In this document: piece after piece, positions 1-8,747 of the stretch
Layout: each line of letters starts with the position of its first letter
Position numbering within the stretch: position 1 is the stretch's first letter
Origin: an uncultured Aquimarina sp.
Lineage (GTDB): Bacteria > Bacteroidota > Bacteroidia > Flavobacteriales > Flavobacteriaceae
Assembly: GCA_947498935.1 (NCBI GenBank)
Contig: CANMMM010000003.1
Span: 211,287-275,286 of the forward strand
Length of the DNA stretch: 64,000 bases
Reading direction: 5' to 3'
Made by a program: the position numbers and the translations under genes
Notes under the pieces: model-generated
What the model saw: only the letters and a program-made list of their open reading frames with translations
Database searches by the model: none
Told to the model about the DNA's origin: nothing

Positions 1-87
1 AGAATTCCAAATGTGATACGATTCAGCTGTATATTTTTCTACCCTATAACTACTCAACAACAATGGATTTTAGATAATTATTCACAG

Positions 88-105
88 AAGTGGTTTAAAC
101 CACTT
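88..105. repeat. 18-bp perfect palindrome, probable family B end remnant
   Basis: AAGTGGTTTAAACCACTT is a perfect palindrome. Each half is the terminal motif of the family B repeats found elsewhere in the window. It may be a B element that has lost its whole interior, leaving the two ends fused. That origin is inferred. Confidence 0.45.
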
Positions 106-204
106 TCACCACACGAAACTACTACAATAAGTAGTAACTACAAAAAAGAGATGTTTCATCCACTCTTTATCCTTTCTACATGTTAGTCCTACTTTGTTAT
201 CTTA

Positions 205-294
205 GGGCGTTACCACAAGGGTCGGGCTTTCCGCTACAATTCCTCGCTACTCCTATGGTCGTAGCTGTGGGATTTTCACTGCAATCCCTAACGC
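205..294 (-). repeat. family A dispersed repeat, subtype 1
   Basis: About 90 bp. Read on the minus strand it starts GCGTTAGGGATTG and ends with GGGTCGGGC-complement and TAACGCCC. Its centre resembles the subtype 1 copies at 18129, 29921, 41918 and 50645 (GTGG..CCCAC..GAGGAATTG) rather than the long apical hairpin of subtype 2. Confidence 0.85.
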
Positions 295-478
295 AAATCA
301 ATAGTACTCGCTAAGATGACAACGTAGGATTAGAAAAGCCACTATAATTGCCCCGTGAAATGTTTAATTTTTTTATTACAACAGCACTATGAAACTCAAA
401 AAATACCTTATCCAATCAAATTTCTTCCCATTTTCGATCTAAAATAAAAAGTCAAGATGAATTCAAATTAAAAAAAGT

Positions 479-706
479 TTACTTCACTTCCTTACGCAAA
501 ATATAATACAAATTAATTCCTGCGATCGCTACATTGGTAATAATAATAGGAATAGACCAATTGAGTAAAACGCCATAGATCACAAAAGCGACACATCCGA
601 TGGTATTGATAATACGCAATGTTTTGATGTTTTTCATTAAAAAAGAAACCAATACCGTGAACGAAGCTATATATCCTACAAACTCTATCAAAAAATTAGA
701 ATCCAT
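479..706 (-). CDS. small YgjV-like inner-membrane protein
   Basis: A 75-residue, almost wholly hydrophobic protein with about three predicted membrane spans, at residues 6-24, 28-48 and 51-68. The GYIASFTVLVSFLMK start and the NTIGCVAFVIYG segment resemble the YgjV-like / semi-SWEET-like small membrane proteins of Bacteroidota. No substrate can be named. It is monocistronic, with 246 bp to typA. Assignment is by pattern only; a generic small membrane protein is the alternative. Confidence 0.5.
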   Translation of the reverse strand: MDSNFLIEFVGYIASFTVLVSFLMKNIKTLRIINTIGCVAFVIYGVLLNWSIPIIITNVAIAGINLYYILRKEVK

Positions 707-805
707 ACAAAAAAGTGTTTTTAAACGTTAAAAAAGTGTATTTTACCGAAAATTTATTGTTTTTTACAAGCTGAGATTAAAAACAGCATGTTATATTTGT
801 ATCAA

Positions 806-920
806 CAAAAAGAAAAAGAGCCAATTACATACTCTCTCATTAAGATATGGCCCCCAAATAATGCCATGCCCCAATAAATTTCCCTAGATTAAAAAATCCC
901 GATGCATATCGGGATTTTTT
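806..920 (+). ncRNA. candidate small RNA ending at a strong terminator
   Basis: A plus-strand TATATTTG at 792-799 matches the Bacteroidota -7 consensus TAnnTTTG. It is followed by about 115 nt with no useful reading frame. This includes a small ATGGC...GCCAT hairpin near 846-866 and ends in the perfect hairpin at 891-920 with a T tract. No plus-strand gene lies between them. No clear -33 TTG is present at the expected spacing, so this is only a candidate. Confidence 0.25.
891..920. terminator. bidirectional intrinsic terminator after typA
   Basis: A perfect inverted repeat (ATCCCGAT / ATCGGGAT, loop GCAT) is flanked by A6 and T7 tracts, so it can terminate in both directions. It lies 33 bp past the end of typA, which is read on the minus strand. 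Confidence 0.9.
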
Positions 921-952
921 TGTTTCTATATTTGAAGTAGTATAAAATGTGA

Positions 953-2752
953 TTACACAATTTTATTTCTTTTACGCTCTACTTCTGTAAGATATATTTT
1001 TCTCAATCGAAGGTGATTTGGAGTTACCTCTACATACTCATCTTTTTGTATGTATTCTAAGGCTTCTTCCAGAGAAAACTTGATTGCAGGAACAATCTTA
1101 GCCTTATCATCCGCCCCAGAAGAACGTACATTACTCAACTTCTTAGTTTTAGTAATGTTTACCGTCATATCATCTCCTCTAGAGTTTTCTCCGATTACTT
1201 GTCCTTCGTAAATATCTTCTCCTGGATCTACAAAAAACTTCCCTCTATCTTGTAATTTATCAATAGAATATGGAATTGCTGTTCCTTTTTCCATAGATAC
1301 TAGAGAACCGTTAATACGCCCTGGAATATCTCCTTTAAGTGGCTGGTATTCTTTGAATCTGTGTGCCATAATCGCCTCTCCAGCAGTAGCCGTGAGTAAT
1401 TGATTTCGCAATCCAATGATTCCTCGAGATGGGATCATGAATTCACAGATCATTCGATCTCCTTTAGCCTCCATGCTTAGCATCTCTCCCTTACGCATCG
1501 TTACCATCTCTACTGCTTTTCCAGAAACTGATTCTGGCAGGTCTATGGTCAACTCCTCTATAGGTTCACATTTTTTACCGTCAATCTCTCTAATGATTAC
1601 CTGTGGTTGCCCGATTTGTAATTCATACCCTTCTCTACGCATTGTTTCTATCAATACCGATAAGTGTAGTACTCCTCTACCAAAGACTAAAAACTTATCT
1701 GCACTATCCGTTTCATTTACACGCAGTGCTAAATTCTTTTCTAATTCTTTATTCAGACGGTCTTTAATATGTCTAGAAGTTACAAACTTTCCGTCTTTTC
1801 CAAAAAACGGAGAATCATTGATCGTAAATAGCATACTCATCGTAGGCTCATCGATAGCAATAGTTTTTAAGGCTTCTGGATTTTCTATATCTGCCACAGT
1901 ATCTCCAATTTCGAATCCTTCTAATCCTACTAATGCACAGATGTCTCCTGCTTGCACCTCGGCTGTTTTTCTTCTTCCTAATCCTTCAAAAACGTGTAAT
2001 TCTTTGATTTTGGATTTCTTGATACTTCCATCTCTCTTTACTAGTGATACCTGCATCCCTTCGGTCAGCGTACCTCTTTGTAGCCTTCCGATAGCGATAC
2101 GCCCTGTAAAAGATGAAAAATCCAATGACGTGATTAGCATCTGCAACGTACCCTCTTCGATTTTTGGAGAAGGGATGTGCTCGATGACCATATCTAATAA
2201 AGGCTCTATATTTTCAGTTTCGTTCTTCCAATCATCACTCATCCAATTGTTCTTAGCAGAACCATATACCGTAGGAAAATCTAATTGCCATTCTTCTGCA
2301 CCTAATTCAAACATCAGGTCGAATACCTTTTCATGTACTTCCTCTGGAGTACAGTTTTCTTTATCTACCTTGTTTACGACTACACAAGGTTTCAATCCTA
2401 GATCAATCGCCTTTTGTAACACAAAACGAGTTTGTGGCATCGGCCCTTCAAACGCATCTACCAACAATAATACGCCATCAGCCATATTCAAAACACGCTC
2501 TACCTCACCTCCAAAATCGGCGTGACCAGGTGTGTCTATAATATTGATTTTTGTTCCTTTATACGTTACAGAAACGTTTTTAGAAGTAATCGTAATACCT
2601 CTTTCTCGTTCTAGATCATTATTATCCAAGATTAAATCACCCGTATTTTCGTTTTCACGAAACAATTGACAGTGATACATAATTTTGTCTACCAACGTCG
2701 TTTTACCGTGGTCTACGTGCGCTATTATAGCGATGTTTTTTATAGCAGTCAT
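953..2752 (-). CDS. typA: translational GTPase TypA/BipA
   Basis: A 599-residue ribosome-associated GTPase of the EF-G/LepA class, the normal length for the family. The G1 motif AHVDHGKTT lies at residues 11-19. RERGITI (switch I), DTPGHADFGGEVER (G3) and NKVD (G4) follow in order. Domains II and V and the BipA-specific C-terminus (GSLVSMEKGTA, then DEYVEVTPNHLRLRK) are intact. In known bacteria it helps 50S assembly and stress or cold adaptation. The gene stands alone, with a strong terminator just downstream. The start at MTAIKNIAIIAHVDHG is the usual one for the family. Confidence 0.98.
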   Translation of the reverse strand: MTAIKNIAIIAHVDHGKTTLVDKIMYHCQLFRENENTGDLILDNNDLERERGITITSKNVSVTYKGTKINIIDTPGHADFGGEVERVLNMADGVLLLVDAFEGPMPQTRFVLQKAIDLGLKPCVVVNKVDKENCTPEEVHEKVFDLMFELGAEEWQLDFPTVYGSAKNNWMSDDWKNETENIEPLLDMVIEHIPSPKIEEGTLQMLITSLDFSSFTGRIAIGRLQRGTLTEGMQVSLVKRDGSIKKSKIKELHVFEGLGRRKTAEVQAGDICALVGLEGFEIGDTVADIENPEALKTIAIDEPTMSMLFTINDSPFFGKDGKFVTSRHIKDRLNKELEKNLALRVNETDSADKFLVFGRGVLHLSVLIETMRREGYELQIGQPQVIIREIDGKKCEPIEELTIDLPESVSGKAVEMVTMRKGEMLSMEAKGDRMICEFMIPSRGIIGLRNQLLTATAGEAIMAHRFKEYQPLKGDIPGRINGSLVSMEKGTAIPYSIDKLQDRGKFFVDPGEDIYEGQVIGENSRGDDMTVNITKTKKLSNVRSSGADDKAKIVPAIKFSLEEALEYIQKDEYVEVTPNHLRLRKIYLTEVERKRNKIV

Positions 2753-2893
2753 ATACGCCTGATTTTAAGGCTGCAAATGTACGTTATATTTTCGAGAGCT
2801 GATGCAACTAGACTAAGAATATAACGAAGGCTTAAAAAAACGATGCCTATCCAGAGGCTATCCTTAACATTATCAATACACTACACCCTAAAT

Positions 2894-3430
2894 CTATAAG
2901 AACACCCATCCTATCGAAAGCCCCATATTCGGTTGTATGATCTGCTCCCCATCTGTGAATGCCGTTCCCACTCCTAATTCGAGTCCCCAATTAAATCCTG
3001 CACCATAGGTTCGCTGTAATCCCCATATAGGCCCTAAGAACACATAGTAATCATTACTTGCATCTAATGTCCCAATAATGGAATTTGAAGTAAGAAAGGA
3101 AGAAATAAGACTTATATAATTGGCGGAATTATTTTGTATATTTTTTTGTTTTCTAATTCTGCGATTAAAATTGTAATAATACCTATAAAACGCTTCATAT
3201 ATCAAGAAAGCACCAAATTCAGTTTTTCTACCTGTTGCCTCTCTAAATGCAAGTTGTGTATCTATCCCTAGTCCTAATGTGGTATACTTAGTAAGCCCTA
3301 CTTCATATTCTACGCTGGGCGTGACCAATAAACTTACTTTAAACTGCTGTGATTTTACCCCCTGACTAGTCGATTGCCCAAATGCAGTCATAGCCATACA
3401 TGCTAACACCACAAAAAAATGTTGTTTCAT
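2894..3430 (-). CDS. secreted protein of unknown function, possible outer-membrane beta-barrel
   Basis: 178 residues with a signal peptide (MKQHFFVVLACMAMTAFGQ, cleavage after about residue 19). The mature part alternates aromatic and polar residues in beta-strand fashion. It ends in a strand closing on phenylalanine-leucine (GLSIGWVFL), as outer-membrane barrels do. Repeated Gly/Tyr segments (YEVGLTKYTTLGLGI, WGLELGVGTAFTDGE) fit a small porin-like barrel. No family is recognised. It is upstream of and codirectional with typA but 141 bp away, so probably a separate unit. Confidence 0.6.
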   Translation of the reverse strand: MKQHFFVVLACMAMTAFGQSTSQGVKSQQFKVSLLVTPSVEYEVGLTKYTTLGLGIDTQLAFREATGRKTEFGAFLIYEAFYRYYYNFNRRIRKQKNIQNNSANYISLISSFLTSNSIIGTLDASNDYYVFLGPIWGLQRTYGAGFNWGLELGVGTAFTDGEQIIQPNMGLSIGWVFL

Positions 3431-3841
3431 TTACTTATTTTTGATGAAGTGATTAAATCCCCTATTACATACACTAAATCTTCATTAACGCCTACGATCT
3501 AAACAGAATCCTATAATGAGTTTGATTCGTATATGTAACATTCCTTTTGTTACCAAAAAACATACCAAACTACCTTATTAAAAAACTATTTTTTCCGACT
3601 AGAAAGTGATTCTAAATTGAGTGCAATAACTAAACACATCTGATATAAACATGTATACCTATAAACAGTACACGAGTAGAATATTCATTGCCAACTCCTT
3701 ACAACATCTAAATAAGTGTATATGAAAAATGCTTTTTCGATCAAAAACAAAACATCAAAATGAGATTACAAAATGGTAATCAGGTACCAATGTGCATATT
3801 GCTAAAAATTATTTCTTGTTTTTTACGTTACAATGTAAAGT

Positions 3842-3997
3842 AAGTAGTTTACACTTTTTCGATTTCAGTAAAATCAAAAGGTATTTGTGATCAAATACAG
3901 TATTTTTTGGCGTCTTAGTAGCACGGAAAGTCAAAAACTACAATAATTGAGTACAAAACATTGTTTTTATAACAAATCAAAAAAGTCTAAATCACTT
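3842..3997 (+). repeat. family B repeat, full-length diverged copy
   Basis: Starts AAGTAGTTTACACTTTTTCG and ends AAAAAAGTCTAAATCACTT, giving imperfect inverted ends of about 20 bp. The middle has the GTGATCAAATACAGT and GAGTACAAAACATTG marks shared with the copies at 8207 and 16509. An open frame could be extended from the downstream CAP gene into this repeat. That extension is repeat sequence, not protein. Confidence 0.8.
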
Positions 3998-4084
3998 GAA
4001 CGTAAACACAAACCAATAACTCCAAAGGAACATGAATCGAACCACCAACTGCTGATTACATTCCTTAAAAAACTCTTAAAACTC

Positions 4085-4825
4085 ATGAAAAATTTTCAAC
4101 CTTTATGCAAGGCAATAACCTTGTCATTTGTATTCATTTTATGCTATACTTTTACAAGCAATGCGCAAGAAGAACACCAATTGCGAATGCTAGAACTAGT
4201 CAATAATTTCAGAGCTGAAAACAATCTACAACCAGTACAACTTAACGAACGCTTAAATCAATCAGCTTTTGACCATTCATTAGATATGGGAACTCAGAAT
4301 TACTTTGATCACACTGGACTAGATGGTTCTAACTTTAGCCAACGAGCAGTAAAATCTGGTTATGAAGGTTCTCCCGCTGGCGAAAATATTGCCGCAGGAA
4401 ATTTTTCTCCAGACGATACTTTCGAACAATGGAAAAACAGCCCTGGACATAGAAGGAATATGCTCAATCCTAATCACAATGAAATGGGAATCGGAAGAGC
4501 CTCGGTAGAGGGTTCTAGATACAGACATTATTGGACACAAGTTTTTGGTAGAGGTAAGTTATTGTCTATTGATGAATTCGAAAAAGAGATAACCAATATT
4601 CAATTTTATCCAAACCCAACAAAAGATTATATCCAACTACAAATGAACCAACCACCAAGTAGACCTGTAGCAGTTACTGCTATGACTATGGATGGGAAAA
4701 TTGTGTATTACCAACAGAAAGTAACACTTACAAATACTTTTACAATCCCTTTATCATCAATGCCCAAAGGAGTTTATTTCATTAAAGTAGGCAACAACAC
4801 ATCACAGAAAATAGTGAAGATGTAA
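4085..4825 (+). CDS. secreted CAP/SCP-domain protein with T9SS sorting domain
   Basis: 246 residues from the ATG at 4085. That start gives a clean signal peptide (MKNFQPLCKAITLSFVFILC...SNAQ). An in-frame upstream TTG at 3947 lies inside a family B repeat and is rejected. Residues of about 30-160 are a bacterial CAP (SCP/PR-1) domain: an HSLDMGTQNYFDHTG helix, GENIAAG, and SPGHRRNMLNPN followed by the tryptophan strand HYWTQVFG. The last 75 residues (YPNPTKDYIQL ... GKIVY ... GVYFIKV) are a type A T9SS C-terminal domain, so the protein should be exported to the surface or medium. The role of bacterial CAP proteins is poorly defined. The gene ends at a hairpin terminator. Confidence 0.9.
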   Translation: MKNFQPLCKAITLSFVFILCYTFTSNAQEEHQLRMLELVNNFRAENNLQPVQLNERLNQSAFDHSLDMGTQNYFDHTGLDGSNFSQRAVKSGYEGSPAGENIAAGNFSPDDTFEQWKNSPGHRRNMLNPNHNEMGIGRASVEGSRYRHYWTQVFGRGKLLSIDEFEKEITNIQFYPNPTKDYIQLQMNQPPSRPVAVTAMTMDGKIVYYQQKVTLTNTFTIPLSSMPKGVYFIKVGNNTSQKIVKM

Positions 4826-4855
4826 GCTATTTTAGCTATTGTACGCTAAACATAA

Positions 4856-4892
4856 CTCTCCAGAGTATCCCTAAATCTGGAGAGTTTTTATG
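4856..4892 (+). terminator. intrinsic terminator after the CAP-domain gene
   Basis: Perfect 11-bp stem AACTCTCCAGA / TCTGGAGAGTT with an 11-nt loop, followed by TTTTTA. Confidence 0.85.
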
Positions 4893-5102
4893 TACACATA
4901 TGTATCTCATATTAGATTAGAAGAAATAATGATATCGCACATGTATAGCAACTATCCTTTTCAATACTATTGCTAAAAATCAGTGTATCATTATACGTAT
5001 GCTAACAGGCCTACTCCCAAATGCAATAGTTTAAAAAACGATACATTACTTTAGTATATTCCACGCATGACTTATTACCAATCCAAGCTCTTTACTTTTC
5101 TA

Positions 5103-5134
5103 TTGCATAAAGCGCACTGAATACTGTATCTTTA
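5103..5134 (+). promoter_or_regulatory. probable kdsA promoter
   Basis: A TTG at 5103-5105 lies 21 nt before TATCTTTA at 5127-5134, close to the Bacteroidota -33/-7 pattern (TTG...TAnnTTTG). The kdsA ATG is 20 nt downstream. The rest of the 328-bp gap before kdsA shows nothing beyond the upstream terminator. Confidence 0.5.
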
Positions 5135-5153
5135 CCACATTTAATACAATACA

Positions 5154-5972
5154 ATGGATTTAAAAAACATTCCTAATATACAGCACTTAGATGCCAATAA
5201 CTTTTTCTTACTAGCAGGTCCTTGCGCCATAGAAAGCGAAGAGATGGCACTTCGAATCGCAGAAAAAGTAGTAGAAATTACTACTAAACTACGTATTCCT
5301 TATGTATTCAAAGGCTCTTTTAAAAAAGCCAACCGTAGTAGAATCGATAGTTTTACAGGCATTGGTAACGAGAAAGCACTTAAAATTCTACGCAAAGTAG
5401 GCGAAACCTTTGAGATTCCGACCATCACAGATATTCATGAAAATGCAGATGCATCCTTAGCCGCTGCTTATGTAGATATTTTACAAATCCCTGCATTTTT
5501 AGTACGTCAAACCGATTTAGTAGTAGCCGCTGCCAAGACAGGAAAAACCGTAAACCTAAAGAAAGGACAATTTATGAGTCCCGAAGCCATGCAGCACGCT
5601 GTAAAAAAAGTAACGGATAGTGGTAATCCCAATGCAATGATCACCGATCGCGGTACTATGTTTGGGTATCAAGATATGATCGTAGACTTTAGAGGGATTC
5701 CTACCATGCAGCAATTCGGTACTACCGTATTAGACGTTACGCACTCATTACAGCAGCCGAATCAAAGTAGTGGTGTAACTGGTGGACGCCCAGACAGTAT
5801 CGAAACAATCGCTAGAGCAGGAATTGCCACAGGAGTCGATGGATTATTTATCGAAACTCATTTTGATCCTGCCAGTGCTAAAAGTGATGGTGCTAACATG
5901 CTAGATTTACAATATTTAGAAAAATTATTAAGCAATCTAGTAGCCATTAGACAAACCGTCGTGTCCTTATAA
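5154..5972 (+). CDS. kdsA: 3-deoxy-8-phosphooctulonate synthase
   Basis: 272 residues. Condenses phosphoenolpyruvate with arabinose 5-phosphate to make KDO 8-phosphate for the inner core of lipopolysaccharide. The N-terminal signature LLAGPCAIESE has Cys24 at the metal-ligand position, which marks the metal-dependent class; E. coli-type enzymes have Asn there. KGSFKKANRS, the SSGVTGGRPDSIETIARAG segment and the GLFIETHFDPASAKSDGAN end are intact. It stands alone with its own promoter; a GGATCAAAC / GTTTGATCC hairpin follows the stop. Confidence 0.97.
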   Translation: MDLKNIPNIQHLDANNFFLLAGPCAIESEEMALRIAEKVVEITTKLRIPYVFKGSFKKANRSRIDSFTGIGNEKALKILRKVGETFEIPTITDIHENADASLAAAYVDILQIPAFLVRQTDLVVAAAKTGKTVNLKKGQFMSPEAMQHAVKKVTDSGNPNAMITDRGTMFGYQDMIVDFRGIPTMQQFGTTVLDVTHSLQQPNQSSGVTGGRPDSIETIARAGIATGVDGLFIETHFDPASAKSDGANMLDLQYLEKLLSNLVAIRQTVVSL

Positions 5973-5984
5973 AATCTATCTCTT

Positions 5985-6011
5985 GGATCAAACAATACCA
6001 CGGTTTGATCC
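5985..6011 (+). terminator. hairpin after kdsA, weak terminator
   Basis: Perfect 9-bp stem GGATCAAAC / GTTTGATCC with a 9-nt loop, 12 bp past the kdsA stop. There is no immediate T tract, so termination strength is uncertain. Confidence 0.4.
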
Positions 6012-6214
6012 AGGATACTATTTTACGCTCCATATCATAGCACCTGCATTAAAACTGCTTATGGAGTGATGTACTACTTACTACTTGGTACTGTATCGCG
6101 ACAAGCAGCATCAGAACCTTCGTGCACTAGCAACATCTCTACATAGGACTGAACTGATTCTCAACTTTACCACTGATTATCAATACATTCTATTAAAAAT
6201 TCAAGAAAAATTCG

Positions 6215-6222
6215 TATTTTTG
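6215..6222 (+). promoter_or_regulatory. -7 promoter box
   Basis: TATTTTTG matches TAnnTTTG exactly and lies 38 nt upstream of the TTG start of the next gene. No clear -33 TTG was found. Confidence 0.4.
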
Positions 6223-6260
6223 AAGCGCGTAAATAACTAACCCCAATATATCTATACATC

Positions 6261-7745
6261 TTGAAAAATCACGCCCCTATACGATCATTCGTAGTGATGC
6301 TATTATTATATACCCTATGTATTCCACTACATGCTCAGAAAGCCCATAAACAGCAAACAATTACCATAGAAGCTACCGTCATAGACCAAGACACAGAAGA
6401 ACCACTTCCATTTACCAATGTCATCATCCGAGGTACCTCTATCGGAACGATTACCAATGAAGAAGGAAGATTCGAGCTTACATTTAGCAAAAAACATGCA
6501 AAATCTTCTGTTGTTTTTTCATTTATAGGGTATCAGAACAAAACTGTTCCGATTCTAAAAATCACCTCGCCAGATACCACCATTCCACTAAAAACTGCCT
6601 CTACCGCATTAGAAGAGATTGTCGTAAAAACAAAAAACAAGTATAAAGAATATGTAGATCAAGCCATTGCCGCCATTCCGCTCAATTATGCACAGCACCC
6701 CGTAAATTTAGCCACCTATTACAGAGAACTCATTAAGACAGATGATCATTACACCAAATTTTCGGATGCTGCCAGTACGATCTATTATGCGAGCTATGAC
6801 AATCAATTCGATCCCATGCAATCCAAAATGGATTATGTACAATTTACACGATTAGAGCAAAACATTAACCAAGTTCCCTTTCCAGAACCCAGTGAGTTCA
6901 TAGCAGACACTAGAGATCAAGCACATATTATAGCCCTTCGCAAAAGTGATAACCTAAAGGATTATAAAATCATGGAGCAGTCCAAAAAACTACAAGCCAT
7001 CGATACTATGAACCTAAAATGGTTAGAAAACAATGATATCGGAGGCGGTCCTTTACGACTCACAGGAGCAGATAAAATCAAACGACTAGAAGATTTTTTG
7101 AGCCCTACAACCAATAGTCATTACCTATTTACACTCTACAAAAAAAGTGTGTATAATGATAAGCCCGTATACATCATCTCTTTTACCCCTAAAGATCCAA
7201 GCACCGCACTCGCTAAATACACCGGAGAAATCACGATAGATAAAGACAGTAAAGCCGTCATTAGCTATCAATACCGATTGGCCAAAAACGCAAAACATCT
7301 GCTAAACCAGCGATTTGCTGCGCAGTTAAAGACTCCAAAATCCATTGAGAAAAAAACCAAGAAATCATTTATCACCCGTGTCACCAGTCTAAAAGATTAC
7401 CAAGTATTTGTATCCTATTCTAATTACATGGGTAAGTGGTATCTAAAACGTATTAAAGCCATTAACACCTACCATAATAGCGGAGACTTGTTTGAGGACT
7501 ATCGCGTAACCACCGAATCCGAATTGATTGTAAACACCGTAACTACCGATCCTGTAGCCAGAATCGCTATCGACCAAGTATACCGAACCAACTTTGCCAA
7601 TCCCCTGTATAATCATACCCTACCCTATGATGCTGCCTTTTGGAATAACTACAGCACACTACTTCCTACAGGAGTTGTGGGCAAAGCATTAGATGATCTA
7701 GAAGCTAGAAGCAGTCTAGAAGATCAGTTTAACAAACTAAAATAA
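6261..7745 (+). CDS. secreted carboxypeptidase-regulatory-like domain protein
   Basis: 494 residues from a TTG start, chosen because the signal peptide (hydrophobic VVMLLLYTLCIPLHAQ) follows directly. Residues of about 33-115 form a carboxypeptidase D regulatory-like beta-sandwich: ATVIDQDTEEPLPFTNVIIR, then GTITNEEGRFELTF, then VVFSFIGYQNKTV. The long remainder (about 120-494) is a domain usually found after this module in Bacteroidota surface or outer-membrane proteins. It lacks the TonB-dependent barrel, so it is not a SusC-type receptor. Function unknown. Monocistronic. Confidence 0.8.
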   Translation: MKNHAPIRSFVVMLLLYTLCIPLHAQKAHKQQTITIEATVIDQDTEEPLPFTNVIIRGTSIGTITNEEGRFELTFSKKHAKSSVVFSFIGYQNKTVPILKITSPDTTIPLKTASTALEEIVVKTKNKYKEYVDQAIAAIPLNYAQHPVNLATYYRELIKTDDHYTKFSDAASTIYYASYDNQFDPMQSKMDYVQFTRLEQNINQVPFPEPSEFIADTRDQAHIIALRKSDNLKDYKIMEQSKKLQAIDTMNLKWLENNDIGGGPLRLTGADKIKRLEDFLSPTTNSHYLFTLYKKSVYNDKPVYIISFTPKDPSTALAKYTGEITIDKDSKAVISYQYRLAKNAKHLLNQRFAAQLKTPKSIEKKTKKSFITRVTSLKDYQVFVSYSNYMGKWYLKRIKAINTYHNSGDLFEDYRVTTESELIVNTVTTDPVARIAIDQVYRTNFANPLYNHTLPYDAAFWNNYSTLLPTGVVGKALDDLEARSSLEDQFNKLK

Positions 7746-7790
7746 AATTACGCCCATCGACTCATTCAAAGACCCATCATAAGTGAGTAA

Positions 7791-8063
7791 TCACATATAC
7801 ACAAAATCGTTGAACAGCAGTTTACCAGAAGCATACACCAATACATACGCCTTATCCACAATCTGTAGCTCTTTTTCTAGCGATCGTACTTTATCAATAC
7901 AGCTATCAATATCTCCAAAATGAGTAAACGCAGTCGCACTAGGTATATGTGTAATAAACATCGCAGGCATACTAGGGTAATCGCTATCTTTTGGATGTCG
8001 GATAGATCGGATGATAAAATCAGGATTGATAATGCTGTAGGATAATTCGATTAATTTTTCCAA
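7791..8063 (-). CDS. small conserved-looking protein of unknown function
   Basis: 90 residues, no signal peptide or membrane segment. It begins MEKLIELSYSI and has a mixed alpha/beta pattern ending YVLVYASGKLLFNDFVYM. Codon use resembles that of its neighbours, and the frame is closed by the family A repeat region upstream. It faces the preceding gene tail to tail with 45 bp between. I do not recognise a family. Confidence 0.55.
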   Translation of the reverse strand: MEKLIELSYSIINPDFIIRSIRHPKDSDYPSMPAMFITHIPSATAFTHFGDIDSCIDKVRSLEKELQIVDKAYVLVYASGKLLFNDFVYM

Positions 8064-8151
8064 AAAAGAAGTTTTATACCACTAGTTTACACAAAAATCA
8101 ATAAAAAATTCCAATAAATACAATAAAAAAATAGTGTCACATTCTTAATCA

Positions 8152-8403
8152 GGGCGTTACCACAGGGGTCGGGCTATCCGCTGTATCTTTTTTGGTTTTT
8201 TAGAAGAAGTGGTTTATTCTTTTTGGATTGAAGCGAAAAGTGAAGACTTTGTGATCAAATGCAGTAACTTTTTTTGTTGCATAGCAGCGCTACGGAACAA
8301 AAAAATTACAAAATTTGAGTGCAAAAGATCATTTTTATAGCCAATTACAAAAAGTGTAAATCACTTCTAGACCAAAAAAGGATGCCGCTCCTATCCCTAA
8401 CGC
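8152..8403 (-). repeat. family A repeat, subtype 2, interrupted by a family B repeat
   Basis: The left part (8152 to about 8206) begins GGGCGTTACCACAGGGG and runs to the apical stem. The right part (about 8367-8403) resumes with CCAAAAAAGGATGCCGCTCC and ends CTATCCCTAACGC. Joined, they match the uninterrupted copy at 60018-60105 closely. Everything in between is a full family B element in the apical loop. Confidence 0.85.
8207..8366 (+). repeat. family B repeat nested inside a family A repeat
   Basis: 160 bp from AAGTGGTTTATTC to GTGTAAATCACTT, with the central motif GTTGCATAGCAGCGCTACGG shared with the copies at 16509 and 42178. The flanks are TAGA on the left and CTAGA on the right, compatible with a short target duplication, but the exact ends are ambiguous. 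Confidence 0.85.
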
Positions 8404-8747
8404 AAGGAAATACGTTTGTACGAAAGGAATACATTTTTTTAAAGTGTCTATTGAGTAACAATGCAAATCGATAAAGCAATTACTGCACCAACGAATGCTA
8501 TACTCCCCTCTCCAAGCTTTACCAAAAGCACATTACCATAAAAGATTCTTAATTTTTTAACATTTAATTAGCTATACGCTTACGGTTTTCCGTAAACAAC
8601 TATCAGAACTTAATTAGTATTTTAGAAAACTCTTAAAATGAGTATGTAGCAACACATCGTATATACACTAAAAAAGGAGTCGCTGCCTGAATTACACCAA
8701 TCTTTAAATAGCAGACAGCAGCATTACGGATCTAAAATAACAATCGT
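8404..8747. other. gene-free leader upstream of tssD
   Basis: 344 bp with no coding frame. The only structure seen is a small perfect hairpin TTACGG-TTTT-CCGTAA at 8580-8595. No clear TAnnTTTG box is placed correctly for tssD, though TATACACT-like sequence occurs near 8663. Confidence 0.5.

Larger units (their letters stand above)
1..478. other. gene-free start of window
   Basis: No convincing coding frame is seen here. The stretch holds a family B palindromic remnant near 88-105 and a complete family A repeat at 205-294. The rest is AT-rich sequence without a recognisable RNA gene. Confidence 0.6.

Noticed and set aside
1416..2525. Long open frame opposite typA (+ strand)
   Set aside because: It lies wholly inside typA on the opposite strand, is serine-rich without any domain, and is explained by typA codon bias.
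3947..4084. N-terminal extension of the CAP-domain gene
   Set aside because: It begins with TTG inside a family B repeat and would bury the signal peptide; the ATG at 4085 is preferred.
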